This document shows, in pieces, positions 63,926 to 64,000 of a stretch of 64,000 bases of DNA; within the stretch, counting starts at the first letter, position 1; each line of letters begins with the position of its first letter. This DNA comes from Roseateles saccharophilus. Lineage in GTDB: Bacteria > Pseudomonadota > Gammaproteobacteria > Burkholderiales > Burkholderiaceae_C. The DNA lies in NCBI RefSeq assembly GCF_004342485.1, contig NZ_SMBU01000017.1, positions 35,768-99,767 on the forward strand, in the 5' to 3' direction. A program made the position numbers and the translations under genes. Under the pieces are notes generated by a model. That model was not told the origin of the DNA, ran no database searches, and worked only from the letters and a program-made list of their open reading frames with translations.

Positions 63926-64000
63926 ATGACCGCGCCCGGCGTTCGCGAAGAAACGATGGTGTTGTTGCGCTACAAGGCGAACGGCAGCGCCGTCATGACC
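63926..64000 (+). CDS. Start of an unidentified gene, cut by the window end
   Basis: An open frame starting MTAPGVREETMV runs to the window end for 25 codons (...RYKANGSAVMT). No family was recognised in this fragment. There is no strong ribosome binding site, and it diverges from the BACON lipoprotein gene. It could be a chance ORF. Confidence 0.35.
   Translation, partial: MTAPGVREETMVLLRYKANGSAVMT

Overview
The window is very GC-rich, almost fully coding DNA from a Gram-negative, aerobic-type betaproteobacterium. Gene content and order point to Burkholderiales, probably the Roseateles/Mitsuaria/Pelomonas/Rubrivivax neighbourhood; this is inferred from family resemblance only, as no marker gene was searched. 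Supporting features are the his operon with an upstream YadGH-type ABC pair and bolA, the rsmD-coaD-ferredoxin trio, a PHA-granule-type protein, a PEP-CTERM protein, and a carbohydrate locus with a TonB receptor and halogenase-like genes. No rRNA, tRNA, CRISPR array or insertion sequence was recognised.

Layout. (1) 1-9115, + strand: a tightly overlapping cobalamin operon (cobU 3' end, btuF-btuC-btuD, cbiA, bluB, cobO, a DUF1636 gene, cbiB, an L-threonine-phosphate decarboxylase gene and cobyric acid synthase) followed by a secreted S1/P1 nuclease. (2) 10078-20890, - strand: ABC-2 exporter, bolA-like gene, hisG-hisD, then an interruption (a periplasmic binding protein gene and an RHH/PIN toxin-antitoxin pair), then hisC-hisB-hisH-hisA-hisF, rsmD, coaD and a ferredoxin. 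(3) 20952-28934: a TetR regulator, a TPR protein, a hairpin array, three small secreted proteins, a wax-ester/triacylglycerol synthase beside an acyl-CoA-binding protein, a PHA-granule-type protein, a Sel1-repeat protein, an aldo/keto reductase and a GNAT enzyme. (4) 28900-37138: a predicted lipoprotein aminopeptidase, a molybdopterin oxidoreductase, a PEP-CTERM protein, an AhpD-like protein diverging from a MocR regulator, and a two-component system. (5) 37240-54299: a beta-glucan/oligosaccharide uptake locus. It holds a CUT1 ABC transporter (the ATPase is separate), GH16 and GH1 enzymes, a LacI regulator, palindromic operators, a TonB receptor, two flavin-dependent-halogenase-like proteins, SapC and a JmjC/cupin-8 protein. 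(6) 54351-64000: an EF-G paralogue with a leader carrying short ORFs and an intrinsic terminator, a possible caspase-fold protein, a repeat-rich secreted protein with a putative metalloprotease-like domain, a Cys-rich secreted protein, a BACON-type lipoprotein and the start of one more gene.

How the genes work together. The B12 block combines late corrinoid synthesis, lower-ligand synthesis (BluB), nucleotide-loop assembly and corrinoid import. The sugar block appears to be one regulon: the same 14-bp palindrome, TGAAAGCGCTTTCA, lies upstream of both the transport/GH operon and the TonB receptor, with a LacI-family gene between them. The strongest candidates for undescribed biology are the toxin-antitoxin pair wired into the his operon, the 557-bp long inverted-repeat element inside the transporter operon, the EF-G paralogue leader, and the halogenase/SapC/cupin group.
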